64,000 nt of DNA from Deltaproteobacteria bacterium. Lineage in GTDB: Bacteria > Desulfobacterota > Desulfuromonadia > Desulfuromonadales > BM103. The position numbers and the translations under genes are program-made. This document shows, piece by piece, positions 1 to 9,100 of this stretch. Under the pieces are notes generated by a model that ran no database searches, was not told where the DNA came from, and saw nothing but the letters and a program-made list of their open reading frames with translations. Every line of letters starts with the position of its first letter. Positions within the stretch are counted from its first letter, which is position 1. The stretch lies in NCBI GenBank assembly GCA_024279915.1, contig JAJRRB010000025.1, positions 1-64,000 on the forward strand, read 5' to 3'.

Positions 1-569
1 CGTAACTCTTTACGATAGAGGTTGTAAACACCCTTGAACCGTTTGCCCATGCCGATCGGCCATGACATTGGCGCACATTCGATTTGCAACTTATCTTCAA
101 CGTCTGCAAGCAGGTCAAGAGGATACTGCCCTTCACGATCCATTTTATTGATAAAGGTCAGCACCGGGGTGTTGCGCATCCGGCAGACTGCCATCAACTT
201 CTCTGTCTGTGTTTCAACGCCCTTGGCACTGTCAATCACCATCAGGGCACTATCTACCGCCGTCAGAACCCGGTAGGTATCCTCGGAGAAGTCCTGGTGG
301 CCCGGAGTATCGAGCAGGTTGATCTCACAGTCACGGTGAGCGAACTTCATAACCGAGGTGGTCACGGAGATACCACGTTCCTGCTCAACCTTCATCCAGT
401 CACTGGTGGCGTGACGCCCAGCCTTACGTGCCTTGATGGCTCCAGCCATCTGGATAGCACCACCGAACAGCAGTAATTTTTCAGTCAGGGTAGTTTTACC
501 GGCATCAGGATGGCTGATAATACCGAAGGTTCTGCGCTTTGCTATTTCTTCTAAAAGTTGGCTACTCAA
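1..569 (-). CDS. prfC: Peptide chain release factor 3, N-terminal part (cut by window edge)
   Basis: RF3 is a cytosolic translational GTPase that removes RF1/RF2 from the ribosome after peptide release. The minus-strand reading frame, open to the window edge, shows the GTPase signature in order: P-loop [10 protein letters not shown] (about residues 19-28), switch I region [10 protein letters not shown], the G3 stretch [13 protein letters not shown] and the G4 motif NKMDREG. The stretch [20 protein letters not shown] is RF3-like rather than EF-G- or TypA-like. The reading frame has no ATG near its beginning. The chosen start is TTG at 569-567, preceded about 5 nt upstream by GAGG, which gives the expected RF3 N-terminus ([20 protein letters not shown]). 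The C-terminal roughly two thirds lies outside the window. Confidence 0.93.
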   Translation of the reverse strand, partial: MSSQLLEEIAKRRTFGIISHPDAGKTTLTEKLLLFGGAIQMAGAIKARKAGRHATSDWMKVEQERGISVTTSVMKFAHRDCEINLLDTPGHQDFSEDTYRVLTAVDSALMVIDSAKGVETQTEKLMAVCRMRNTPVLTFINKMDREGQYPLDLLADVEDKLQIECAPMSWPIGMGKRFKGVYNLYRKEL

Positions 570-608
570 GCGGTCCTCTTCATTCTGTTTTGTCGCAGTT
601 ATTGACAG

Positions 609-632
609 AAAAAACGGGCAAAAAGCCCGTTT
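609..632 (-). terminator. Rho-independent-type hairpin upstream of prfC
   Basis: Read on the minus strand, an 8-bp stem (AAACGGGC / GCCCGTTT, arms 625-632 and 612-619) with a 5-nt loop is followed by a run of six T (609-614 complement). It sits about 40 bp upstream of the prfC start. No intact minus-strand gene ends just before it, so it may be a relic of a lost gene or a leader attenuator. Confidence 0.6.
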
Positions 633-1220
633 CTACATCAATAAATACAGACATTTACAATGGAATACTGGTCAATAACGGACTACAACTAATTATAGCT
701 ATTCCCGCCCAAACAATGGAATTGAGGACGAGCAGATTGCAAAAGCGATATCAATATATATCACAAACCGACACTCGTGCCAATATAGCCCTCCCTTAAA
801 AACGCCTCAGACCCAACCTAATGCATCAAATCTAGCGAAACAACGAGCAACGAGAAAAAGACCACAGGACAAGCCTGATGGCCTTACGGAGTACAATTGG
901 GATACTTCTTGTTACTAACCTTGCTGCCTAGCCGATTACTAGCAGATTAACGGATAAAAATTGACGACAAGAGGATGTTCGAGTCCAGTACGGGTCCCCG
1001 AGTCGGACGTAGCTGGGCACTGAAATGAAGGCTTTGAAATCTAATGGTGGCGGGAATCGAACAAAATTCATCGAGTGGATGAGGCCGAAAAACCCAGAAT
1101 CGTTAAAAAACGACACTGAATCGCCCCTAGTTTCCTAGACACTCCTGAGTTATAACAATTCTAACTTCAAGAGGTCACAATGAGCAGCAATAATCAAAGA
1201 GTCCGTTTCCCACAGACCAG
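633..1220. other. Non-coding gap between prfC and the AbiE module
   Basis: About 590 bp with no convincing gene. The only open frame of any length (928-1116, minus) has atypical composition and no domain. Two short stretches resemble tRNA T-arm sequence (977-986 plus; 1045-1062 minus), but no cloverleaf can be completed around either. The stretch may be a junction of a mobile islet carrying the toxin-antitoxin pair. Confidence 0.5.
1045..1062 (-). other. tRNA 3'-end-like fragment (possible att remnant)
   Basis: The minus strand reads GTTCGATTCCCGCCACCA, which has the form of a tRNA or tmRNA T-loop, 3' stem and CCA tail. The matching 5' half of the T stem and the rest of the tRNA are absent upstream. 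Integrated elements often leave such 3'-end copies as attachment sites. Calling this an att site is inference. Confidence 0.3.
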
Positions 1221-2243
1221 CTAATTCGCCGCGTTAATCTTAGCCTCCATCTTTTGAAGCTCAGACAATAGTTCCTCAAACGGAGGGGGCGTGTCAGGAA
1301 ACATATCCCCCATAGAAATGTAATCTTTCTTAAAAACATCCAGAACCGGCCCCGTAGGAACTAACTTAAAACTACCAGGTTTAGCTTCTTCATATTGGGC
1401 TTGAGGTTCACGATAATAGACCTTTTTATGATCAACTACTTGCTGAAGCAAATCCAAATCATCTTTTGCTCCACCAGTAACATCATCTCGATTTAACATT
1501 ACAAGATCGTATATATGCCTCGACAACCGATCCTTTACTCTCGTTGGATCATTTCGAGAATTAATTGCATGCAAGATAGTGGCTTTTTCCCAGAAAGTCC
1601 TTTCAGCCGCCAACGTATGGACCTCGAAACTGCACACCTCGCCAAGCGCTTCGGGGACTACTTCTCCAACAAAACTGGTAATTGTCCTTCCTCCCGCGGG
1701 AGAGTACGCTGCCCTTATACCAGTCTCAACCTTGACTACGGGCTTAACATAGCTGTCTATTTGATAAAAACCACCATCCAAAACCCTAGGATAGCTGAAG
1801 AGAAGGCTCCCGCCATCATTTTCATCAATCTCCAAACTCCACCCATCCACATCTAAACGAGAGGACAACTCCCTATAAACTGAAGGAAGCAAGACATCTT
1901 GAACGTATTCAAGATGCCCGACCGCAAGCGCTTTGTATATTTTGCCGATTTTCGACCCGGAAGTACCTGGAGGAATTTCTAGTTCAAAGCCGAGATCCGG
2001 GCGATAAAGAGAAAGGTCAATATCCTCGGAAAACCTCTGTATTATTCCATACCCCTTAGATAGGCTTGTCCCACCCTTAAAAAGCAATTCAGAATCTAAT
2101 TTCATTTCATTGAAAAGAATATTCAAGAGCCAGCAGACCCAGAAATCCTTCTCTACAACAACCGGCGGGAGGCTAACCCCGTCGGCCGCATAAAGAAAAG
2201 CATCACTGATGTCCACCTTGTTTTTTTTTATAAATACATTCAA
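1221..2243 (-). CDS. abiEii: AbiEii/AbiGii-family nucleotidyltransferase toxin
   Basis: 340 aa, the usual size for AbiEii (DUF1814) proteins, which are cytosolic nucleotidyltransferase toxins of type IV toxin-antitoxin systems and cause growth arrest or phage abortive infection. The nucleotidyltransferase signature is visible as LLFKGGTSLSKGYG followed by FSEDIDLSL (about residues 54-79): the GGTSL loop and the DxD-type metal-binding acidic pair. A later E-x-T-F-W-EK stretch (AAERTFWEKATILH, about 213-226) is the third conserved block. The gene overlaps the upstream partner by 41 bp, so translation is probably coupled. Family assignment is strong from motifs and gene pairing. The molecular target of the toxin cannot be told from sequence. 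Confidence 0.88.
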   Translation of the reverse strand: MNVFIKKNKVDISDAFLYAADGVSLPPVVVEKDFWVCWLLNILFNEMKLDSELLFKGGTSLSKGYGIIQRFSEDIDLSLYRPDLGFELEIPPGTSGSKIGKIYKALAVGHLEYVQDVLLPSVYRELSSRLDVDGWSLEIDENDGGSLLFSYPRVLDGGFYQIDSYVKPVVKVETGIRAAYSPAGGRTITSFVGEVVPEALGEVCSFEVHTLAAERTFWEKATILHAINSRNDPTRVKDRLSRHIYDLVMLNRDDVTGGAKDDLDLLQQVVDHKKVYYREPQAQYEEAKPGSFKLVPTGPVLDVFKKDYISMGDMFPDTPPPFEELLSELQKMEAKINAAN

Positions 2244-2856
2244 TTGTTTTTCCCTTGCTCTTATTCACTATTTTCATCACAACTTCCTGCATCCACTGAG
2301 GACGCACCCTTACCTCTTTCTTCAACCGCCTAGCCTCTTTTTCGCCAAGGAGCTTAGCTATCTGAGTTACTACTCCCTCAGATCTAGACTCAGTTTTACC
2401 CAAATATTCGAGGGCAGAAAAAATAGTCCCGGACAAATGACCGGCGCCTGAAAGCTTACTGCTTGAAACGTGTTTAAACACAATTTCGACACCACATGCG
2501 GATTCTTTCCGAGAGGACATGTCGGTAAGGTAAACCATCTTCATCGGCACCTGCATTGAGAGACCGAGCTGGTTTGCCGCCATGGGTCCGGAGGGAAGAA
2601 TCTGAGCACCCTTTGCTCGGGCAATAGCCTCCACAACTTTAATCGGAGATGGAGGAACCTCAAAATTCCATGTTGCGTTAACCTTGGGATAATAATAAAC
2701 ACCCTGACGAACACGCCGGACTTCGCCAGAAGACTCAAGTCTAGAAAGGGCTTTGTCCACCGTAGTCCTAGGTATTTCCCCATTCAAGAAGTCTGAAGGA
2801 GTAAAAACCCACCCCCTGCCGTGGCACCTTATCTTTTTAAGTATTTGTTTTTGCAT
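2203..2856 (-). CDS. abiEi: AbiEi-type antitoxin / transcriptional repressor (DUF6088-like)
   Basis: 217 aa. AbiEi-type antitoxins have an N-terminal winged helix that represses their own promoter and a C-terminal domain needed to neutralise the toxin. Here residues about 15-60 form the wHTH (FTPSDFLNGEIPRTTVDKAL, then SGEVRRVRQGVYYYPK, a typical recognition helix plus wing). The rest is a mixed domain with a basic C-terminal tail (KEVRVRPQWMQEVVMKIVNK). It is the first gene of the pair and overlaps the toxin gene. The start ATG at 2856 follows a weak GGGTG. Repeated half-sites just upstream (2883-2949) fit autoregulation. Confidence 0.82.
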   Translation of the reverse strand: MQKQILKKIRCHGRGWVFTPSDFLNGEIPRTTVDKALSRLESSGEVRRVRQGVYYYPKVNATWNFEVPPSPIKVVEAIARAKGAQILPSGPMAANQLGLSMQVPMKMVYLTDMSSRKESACGVEIVFKHVSSSKLSGAGHLSGTIFSALEYLGKTESRSEGVVTQIAKLLGEKEARRLKKEVRVRPQWMQEVVMKIVNKSKGKTIECIYKKKQGGHQ

Positions 2857-2882
2857 AACAACACCCCGACTAGTCCTTTTCT

Positions 2883-2949
2883 TATGTCAGAGTTTCTCAC
2901 AGTTCAAGACCTACGTCAAGTCAGATAAACTACAAGTTTTTCTGACATA
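2883..2949. promoter_or_regulatory. Putative AbiEi operator: inverted TATGTCAGA half-sites
   Basis: The 9-mer TATGTCAGA at 2883-2891 recurs inverted as TCTGACATA at 2941-2949, and a third GTCAGA copy lies at 2920-2925. A minus-strand TTGACG lies between them as a possible -35 element. Position directly upstream of the antitoxin gene fits negative autoregulation known for AbiE systems. Function is inferred. Confidence 0.55.
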
Positions 2950-3564
2950 GACATCCAATTTCATCCAGCGCTGACATCTTTTAAGGGACGCTATCAGCCT
3001 AAAAGGTCTCCGATTAAATCATGCGCTAAGACACCTCAAGGGCCAACAATCCCCCAACCAAAATCTTGTAACGTTACAGAGCATATTCAATTTCGTAATC
3101 GGCCAAGCCAACAAGCATCCTATCCACACACGAGTCCACTGTCCCGTATAATTTTTATAAAAATCACCTGAAGCCGATAGCGCCTCTCGGCGCGCCTGCT
3201 CAGCAACTCATATTTCCCGAAGTGGCTGAGGCGTTATTTCCCCCTTGCTGATTTTTCTCTTCATCCGCCTGTCTCGTCTTAAAGATGAAGGCACTGTTTA
3301 CTTACCTCAACACCTTGTCCCTGACGTGATCAAGCAACATGGCAACGCTGTACATCCGTTTTTCTTACCGCAAGACCAGAAAAACCGTCTTTCGTTGCTT
3401 GCATCATGGCTTCGAGTTAACCAGATCCCCTTGACATCTTCTTAAAGACAGAAAGATATTCTTCACATCCTTTACGGCTAGATTACGCGTAGAAATCTGT
3501 TACAGTTAGAAGGTTACAGGGCAAACACTTTGCTGTTCTTAATAAGTCACTCCCAAGGTAGAAC
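2950..3564. other. Intergenic gap upstream of the two-component genes
   Basis: About 615 bp without a supportable gene. A 66-codon open frame (3245-3445, plus) has no recognisable domain and no good ribosome-binding site. A TTGACA at 3432 and repeated GTTACAG words (about 3499-3520) upstream of the kinase start could belong to its promoter, but no clean -10 was found. Confidence 0.4.
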
Positions 3565-4614
3565 ATGTCTGAGAATATGAATGTTGAAGCCAATCGGAAC
3601 AGTAAAGACGATAGCAACCATCAGAGCTATGAAAGCCTGGCTGAACCATCTAAATCATTTAGCCCCCACAGCCCAGAAGTGGCTTTCCCAACCCCATACC
3701 GCGCCCTGATCTTTCTGGTCATTACTGTAGTGGTGGTTGAATGTTTCATTGAACTCGTCCTCGGGCCGTATTTTCCGATCAACCTCAGGGATCATATCCT
3801 GCTGGACTCATCGCTGATGGTTGTTCTGTTATCACCATTTTTTTATCATTTCCTCTACCTCCCCTACAAAAGGCACCATGAGTATCACAATAGAGTCCAG
3901 GGCCAGATTCATTATCTTTCAAGACAGCTGATCAATACTTCTGAAAATGAGCGTAAACTTTTGTCTCATAACCTGCATGATGGCTTTGGCCAGGTTCTTA
4001 CGTCCATGCAGTTCGGAGTGGAGGCGATGAAGAGCACCTGTATGGAGAGTGGTGTCAACAGGGCGTCTTGCCTGGCACAAACTGAAAAGCTCTCCCGGCA
4101 GATTTCTGACCTTGGGGACTTTGTTCGTGATGTGTCGACAGGTTTGCACCCACACATGCTTGATGAATTAGGGCTCATGACGACCCTGAAGTACCACCTG
4201 GACGAGTTTGAAAGACAATATGAAGGCATAAAGATTGATTCTGTTTTTTCGGTTATTGAGACCAGAATGCCCCCCGAGATTGAGCTCGTCATTTTTCGGG
4301 TTTGCCAGGAGTCTTTGAATAATATTGTCAAACATGCGAAGGCGAGCAACGTGGTTTTGAACCTGCTCCTGGAGGATAGCATCCTGAGCCTCTGTATTGA
4401 AGATGATGGGAAAGGATTCGACCTGGAGGAACTGAAGTCCATGGGCGCCAAAAGGAGCGGCATTGGCCTTCTAGGGATGCGGGAACGTGTGGCGGCTCTC
4501 GGCGGCCGGTTGTTTCTCAACTCCGCACCGGGAAAGGGAACGTCAATTCAGGCAAAAATACCGATGGAGGTAAGGAGACGTAAGCATGAAGCCTATACGG
4601 GTCTTGATCGCTGA
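3565..4614 (+). CDS. Membrane sensor histidine kinase, NarX/LiaS-like (HisKA_3)
   Basis: 349 aa. Inner-membrane kinase that autophosphorylates and passes phosphate to a response regulator. The N-terminus (1-45) is polar and Ser-rich. Two hydrophobic helices (about 47-67 and 80-99) are separated by only a short loop, so there is no extracytoplasmic sensor domain; the signal may be sensed in the membrane or through a partner. A short coiled linker leads to the H-box (LLSHNLHDGFGQ, acceptor His138). The HATPase domain shows the N-box QESLNNIVKHA, then DDGKGFD and GIGLLGMRERV. The gene overlaps the next by 29 bp, marking a cognate pair. The secreted multicopper oxidase operon downstream is a plausible target (inference). 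Confidence 0.9.
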   Translation: MSENMNVEANRNSKDDSNHQSYESLAEPSKSFSPHSPEVAFPTPYRALIFLVITVVVVECFIELVLGPYFPINLRDHILLDSSLMVVLLSPFFYHFLYLPYKRHHEYHNRVQGQIHYLSRQLINTSENERKLLSHNLHDGFGQVLTSMQFGVEAMKSTCMESGVNRASCLAQTEKLSRQISDLGDFVRDVSTGLHPHMLDELGLMTTLKYHLDEFERQYEGIKIDSVFSVIETRMPPEIELVIFRVCQESLNNIVKHAKASNVVLNLLLEDSILSLCIEDDGKGFDLEELKSMGAKRSGIGLLGMRERVAALGGRLFLNSAPGKGTSIQAKIPMEVRRRKHEAYTGLDR

Positions 4615-5257
4615 CGATCACGCCATGATCCGTGAAGGATTACGGCAATTACTGGAAGTGCAGGCAGATATTGAAGTTGTCGGCGAGGCCACAGATGGCG
4701 TCGAGGCTTTGGAAAGGTGCCGTGCATTGCGCCCTGATGTTGCCCTGTTGGATATTGCCATGCCGCGGATGACAGGTGTCGAATCAATCTCACTTATCAA
4801 ACAGGCGTCACCCAATACCGAGGTGGTTATCCTCTCCATGTACGAGAAGGAAGCCTATGTTCATCAGGCACTAAAAGCCGGTGCCCGTGGTTACGTATTG
4901 AAGGCCGCATCGAGCACCTACCTGCTCGCTGCCATCCGTAGAGCAAGCAGCGGCGAGTTTTATCTCTCTCCGAAAGTCCGCAACGACGTTATGGAGTCAT
5001 ATCTGAAAGGTCAACGGGAGGAACCCCAGCCCAAGGGCGGCTATGAGCTCCTCTCCGATCGCGAACGCCAGGTCTTCCTGTTACTGGTCGAAGGGAACAC
5101 AACCAACCAGATCAGCGAAATTCTCTGCGTCAGCCCAAAAACTGCCGAGAAGCACCGAGCCAACATCATCAAGAAAATCGGTATCAATCAACCAGTCAAA
5201 ATGGTGCAGTATGCCATCCGGATAGGAGTTGTCGATCCGGAATCCTGGCGAACCTGA
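4586..5257 (+). CDS. NarL/FixJ-family response regulator
   Basis: 223 aa with both expected domains. The receiver (1-120) has the acidic pair D10/D11, phospho-acceptor D56 (LLDIAMP), Ser/Thr switch (ILSM) and K106 (YVLK). The LuxR/GerE helix-turn-helix (about 150-212) shows LSDRERQVFLLLVEGNTTNQ and SPKTAEKHRANIIKKIG, the standard recognition-helix signature. Translation starts inside the end of the kinase gene. It should be phosphorylated by that kinase and act as a DNA-binding transcription factor. Its regulon cannot be read from sequence, but the adjacent single-domain regulator and large secreted operon are candidates. Confidence 0.92.
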   Translation: MKPIRVLIADDHAMIREGLRQLLEVQADIEVVGEATDGVEALERCRALRPDVALLDIAMPRMTGVESISLIKQASPNTEVVILSMYEKEAYVHQALKAGARGYVLKAASSTYLLAAIRRASSGEFYLSPKVRNDVMESYLKGQREEPQPKGGYELLSDRERQVFLLLVEGNTTNQISEILCVSPKTAEKHRANIIKKIGINQPVKMVQYAIRIGVVDPESWRT

Positions 5258-5465
5258 AACGCTCCTAAAGTAGTATTGAACTGCCTCTCTCTTCCTATCT
5301 CCGAAAGAACCAGGCGACAAGTAGGCTTTCCCTCCCCCCCAATAGGGCTCTCTCCCCATAGACTTTCCCTGGCGACAAAGTAAATATTAACTACCATGCA
5401 GATTTTTGATCAAACTTGATGTGGGGCAATATCAGGCATGCCCCCCAAAGGCCTCGGGACAGTCT

Positions 5466-5939
5466 ATGATCCCCATTAGGACTCTTCTAGCCGACGACCA
5501 ACCGATGGTGTTGGCACAGATGCGAGTGCTCCTCGAAGCTCAGGACGATATCGTTGTGGTCGGTGAGGCGCACAATGGGACCCAGGCTATCGCCATGGCC
5601 AGTGAATTACGTCCGGACGTTTTGCTGCTTGATATCGCCATGCCTGTCATGACCGGCATTGAGGCCTTGCCGCTGATAAGAGAAGCTGCTCCCGACACAT
5701 CGATCGTCATCCTTTCGATGCATAGTCAGGAAGCCTACATCCTTGAAGCGCTGCATACCGGGGCCGTCGGTTACATATTGAAAACGACCCCTGCGTCACA
5801 TTTATTGAAAGCGATCCGCCAGACTGCTGCAGGCGAGTATTACCTGAGCCCCGAGATCATAAGCGCTACGGTCGCATCTTTTTTGCAGAACACTACGACA
5901 AGCTTGTCAAAGGAGTTCCCGGCCCAACCGGGTTACTGA
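5466..5939 (+). CDS. Receiver-only response regulator (NarL-type lacking its HTH)
   Basis: 157 aa from ATG at 5466, chosen because the product then aligns residue for residue with the regulator encoded at 4586 (MIPIRTLLADDQ versus MKPIRVLIADDH). D10/D11, D56 and K106 are all present, so it should still be phosphorylated. After about residue 140 it ends in a short unrelated tail and has no LuxR HTH, and no HTH remnant follows the stop. It is a probable tandem duplicate that lost its output domain. It could act as a phosphate sink or competitor for the kinase, or simply be decaying. No strong ribosome-binding site precedes the ATG. Confidence 0.75.
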   Translation: MIPIRTLLADDQPMVLAQMRVLLEAQDDIVVVGEAHNGTQAIAMASELRPDVLLLDIAMPVMTGIEALPLIREAAPDTSIVILSMHSQEAYILEALHTGAVGYILKTTPASHLLKAIRQTAAGEYYLSPEIISATVASFLQNTTTSLSKEFPAQPGY

Positions 5940-6120
5940 GCAGACAGCCCATGGCTGATCGCAGAAAAAGGAAAATCCTACCCCGGAATAAGTGGTACTC
6001 CCCATGGACTGATGGCGGGGAGTGGATATAACTTTCAGGTAACAGGTATGGTAAGCATTAAAATTATAGTCGGCAGCTTGAGTTGACAGGTAAACGGAAA
6101 CTTCGTGAGGAGACATCATT

Positions 6121-9100
6121 ATGAGGCAGACAATCTTAAACGGTGGCTTACGCAGCGCAGCAAAATTGTGGCTGTTTTTACTGGTGATGTTTTCCTGCAC
6201 ACTCATCGTGCCGCAGGCGAATGCTTTTATTATCAATGTCGTTGAGAAGAACCCGGACGGGACTGTCTCACCGATCAACAGTGGTTTTCGTTGGCTGGTT
6301 GAGGAAGACAACACCCACCTGACGGTTCCTGGAGCACGGGTATCGGACAGTATCAGCGTCAACATCCATAACAGCCATGCCCCCGTGGTTGCTGAAGGGT
6401 CTTCCACCTCTTCTTCGGATTCGGCTGATGTCCCCACCAGCGGGCGCTACTTCGTCTCGGTTCTTCCAGATCCAGATTCTGGCTATTCCAACGGCGGTAC
6501 TACGGTCGCTACCGGGGCTAATTTTGCCTTGGTTGTCGTCAACGCACTACCCTTCCCGACAGCCCAGATTTCTGTCTTAACCCATCTTGCCCAAAACCCG
6601 ATCAACAACATTTGGGATGAGGCTGATGGCGGGCCTGGTGGCCAGCGTAATGGTGGCTTTGGTGGCGTTGGCGTCATGATTGCCGACGCCGCAGGCATGG
6701 TTTCCCAGGACGCCTTCGGCAATCCTCTGGGAACCGCCTATCTGAGAGTCGACCCTCAGGATATAAACAGCGACTATGTGCTCGATGGCGAAGGTAACCC
6801 GGTGGTTGACGTCTTAGGTACAGGTACCCTTGAAACCTTGACCCTGGATGATTTCAATGCTGGCAACAACCCTTACGGAATCAACGTGGGTGAATTGCTG
6901 ATCAAAAACCTGGTCCCCGGCAAATACGGGGTCACCGTGACCGCGCCTCATTTCGACGATTCCGGCAACCCGGTAACATTTATCCAGACCACCACCATCG
7001 AGGGCACACCCACTATCGATGCCTGGGTCCAGGCCGACGAAGCGAAGGTTTTTGTCGAAGGATTTGGCACCGGGTTTAATCATGTCGTTTTCGGTTTTGT
7101 CAAGGTCAGCCCGACAGAATCTTCAATAATCAAGGGCCAGGCAATCAACGTTCCCCCCTGGAATATCACTGATATCACTGATCCGAACTACGTTGACCGT
7201 GTCGGATTGCTGGGTGGGGTTGTTTTCACCGGTTCGATCACAGGCACCCTGAGACTTAACCATTTCTCCCGTCCGCCAGCCTTGCAGGGCTATTTCCCCG
7301 GCCCCGTTGTTGAGGATTGCTGGGTGGGGTTGAATGATCCCAATGTCTGGGTGGGGTTGAATGATCCCAATGTCCAGCCAGCAGTTACCCCGTCGGGCCT
7401 TTATGTTGCGCCTTGTGACCCTGTTACCGGTAAATTCACGATCAATAATGTCCCACCAGGGACTTATCAGCTGGTGAACTGGGAAACCCCTCTTGACTAT
7501 CTCTTCGGCACCCAGACTGTGCTGGTCCCCGATATCACCAATCCTGGTACCGGTGATGTCGTAGATCTAGGCACTCAACTGGTGTTTCGTTGGTTCGGTA
7601 ACCTGGAGGGGACTGTTTTCCTCGACGAAAATCAAAACGGTTTTCGGGAGAATAACGAGCCAGGTCTGCCCAATCAGGACCTGGCCTTGCGCTTCCGCGA
7701 CGGGACCATCTATCAGGCGACGGCAACCGATCTGGACGGTGAATACTCCTTCGCTGAAGTCTTCCCCTTCTTCAAATGGCTGGTTGTTGAAGTTGCCCCT
7801 TCCGCACTTAATGACACCGGCTATACCAACGCGGTCGATTATGGTGGATTAGTCCCAGATAACGATGGCTGGACTGTTCCTTCCCGGGGGAAACTCACTC
7901 CGCAGCCCCAGGTGGAAGACAATCCCAACACCCTCAACAACCTCTCGCGCACCGAAGGTATCGGAGATGGCAGCATCGGAGAACCGGGCGCGCACCTGCT
8001 GCAGGCCATGCATCTGTTCCTGGGACAAACCAACGTTATTGACTGGGGTAAAAATGTCTATACGGATGGCAACAATGGTGGTGTCTCAGGTGTTGTCTTC
8101 TACGCAGTGACGCGCGCCGAGAACGACCCGCGCTTCGCCGCCGGCGAGGAATGGGAACCTGGGATCCCGCGGGTGCAGGTCAACCTCTATCTCGATCATA
8201 ATGCCGACGGCGTCATCGACGGCGGCGTTCTGGCTGACATCGACAACTACCCCCTCGGCTGGAATGACGGGACCGCTCTACAGGGGTCCGAAGATATTGA
8301 TCGCAACGGCAATGGCACCTTTGACTGGGGCTCCGCCCTCAATGTTGCCTGGACCGATAGCTGGGACGACAACAAGCCGTCCGGGTGTATCCAGGAGCTG
8401 CCTATTATCCACGGCAAGCCCATCCCCGAATGTGCGGATGGCTTCGGTACCTGGAACCAGCTACGCCCTGGAGTCTTTGATGGCGGTTACGCCATTACCT
8501 CGATCTTCCCAGATGGCCCTGACGTGCCTGAAACAGAAACGGCACCGATCCCTTCGGACACCTATATCGTTGAAACGGCGGCTCCCAATGGCTATCTGTT
8601 AATGAAAGAAGAGGACAAGAACGTTGATTTCGGTGATACCTACACCCCGAGCACGCTGAACGTGGCCGCTGAATGTGTTGGTGATCTCCACGTGGTTCCT
8701 CCGTTTCTCACTCTTGACGGGGCCACACCGGCCCCCTTCGCTGGCACGTCCCGGCCTTTATGTGACCGCAAGCAGGTTGCAATCATCGGCGGGCAAAATA
8801 CCCCGGCCGATTTCTGGTACTTCACCCAGGTACCCAAGGCGGCCCGTGCCGTTGGCTTTGTCAATAACGACCTGGCTGCAGAATTCAGCCAGGCCAGCCC
8901 CAACTTCGGTGAGAAGTCGACCCCGTCCTGGATTCCCGTTTCCTTCCAGGACTTCAAAGGGAATGAGCTGGTCAGGGTCTATGCTGACGAATTTGGCGGT
9001 TACAATGCTTTATTGCCTTCGACTTACACGGTTAACGTCCCGTCGCCAACCGGTGTCTCTCCCCACATGATACCCCTGGTTTTGAATGACCCGACGTTCG

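Noticed and set aside
928-1116. 62-codon minus-strand frame
   Set aside because: Atypical composition, no domain, overlaps tRNA-like debris, and no ribosome-binding site.
3245-3445. 66-codon frame as a small gene
   Set aside because: No recognisable domain or ribosome-binding site, isolated in a long intergenic region.
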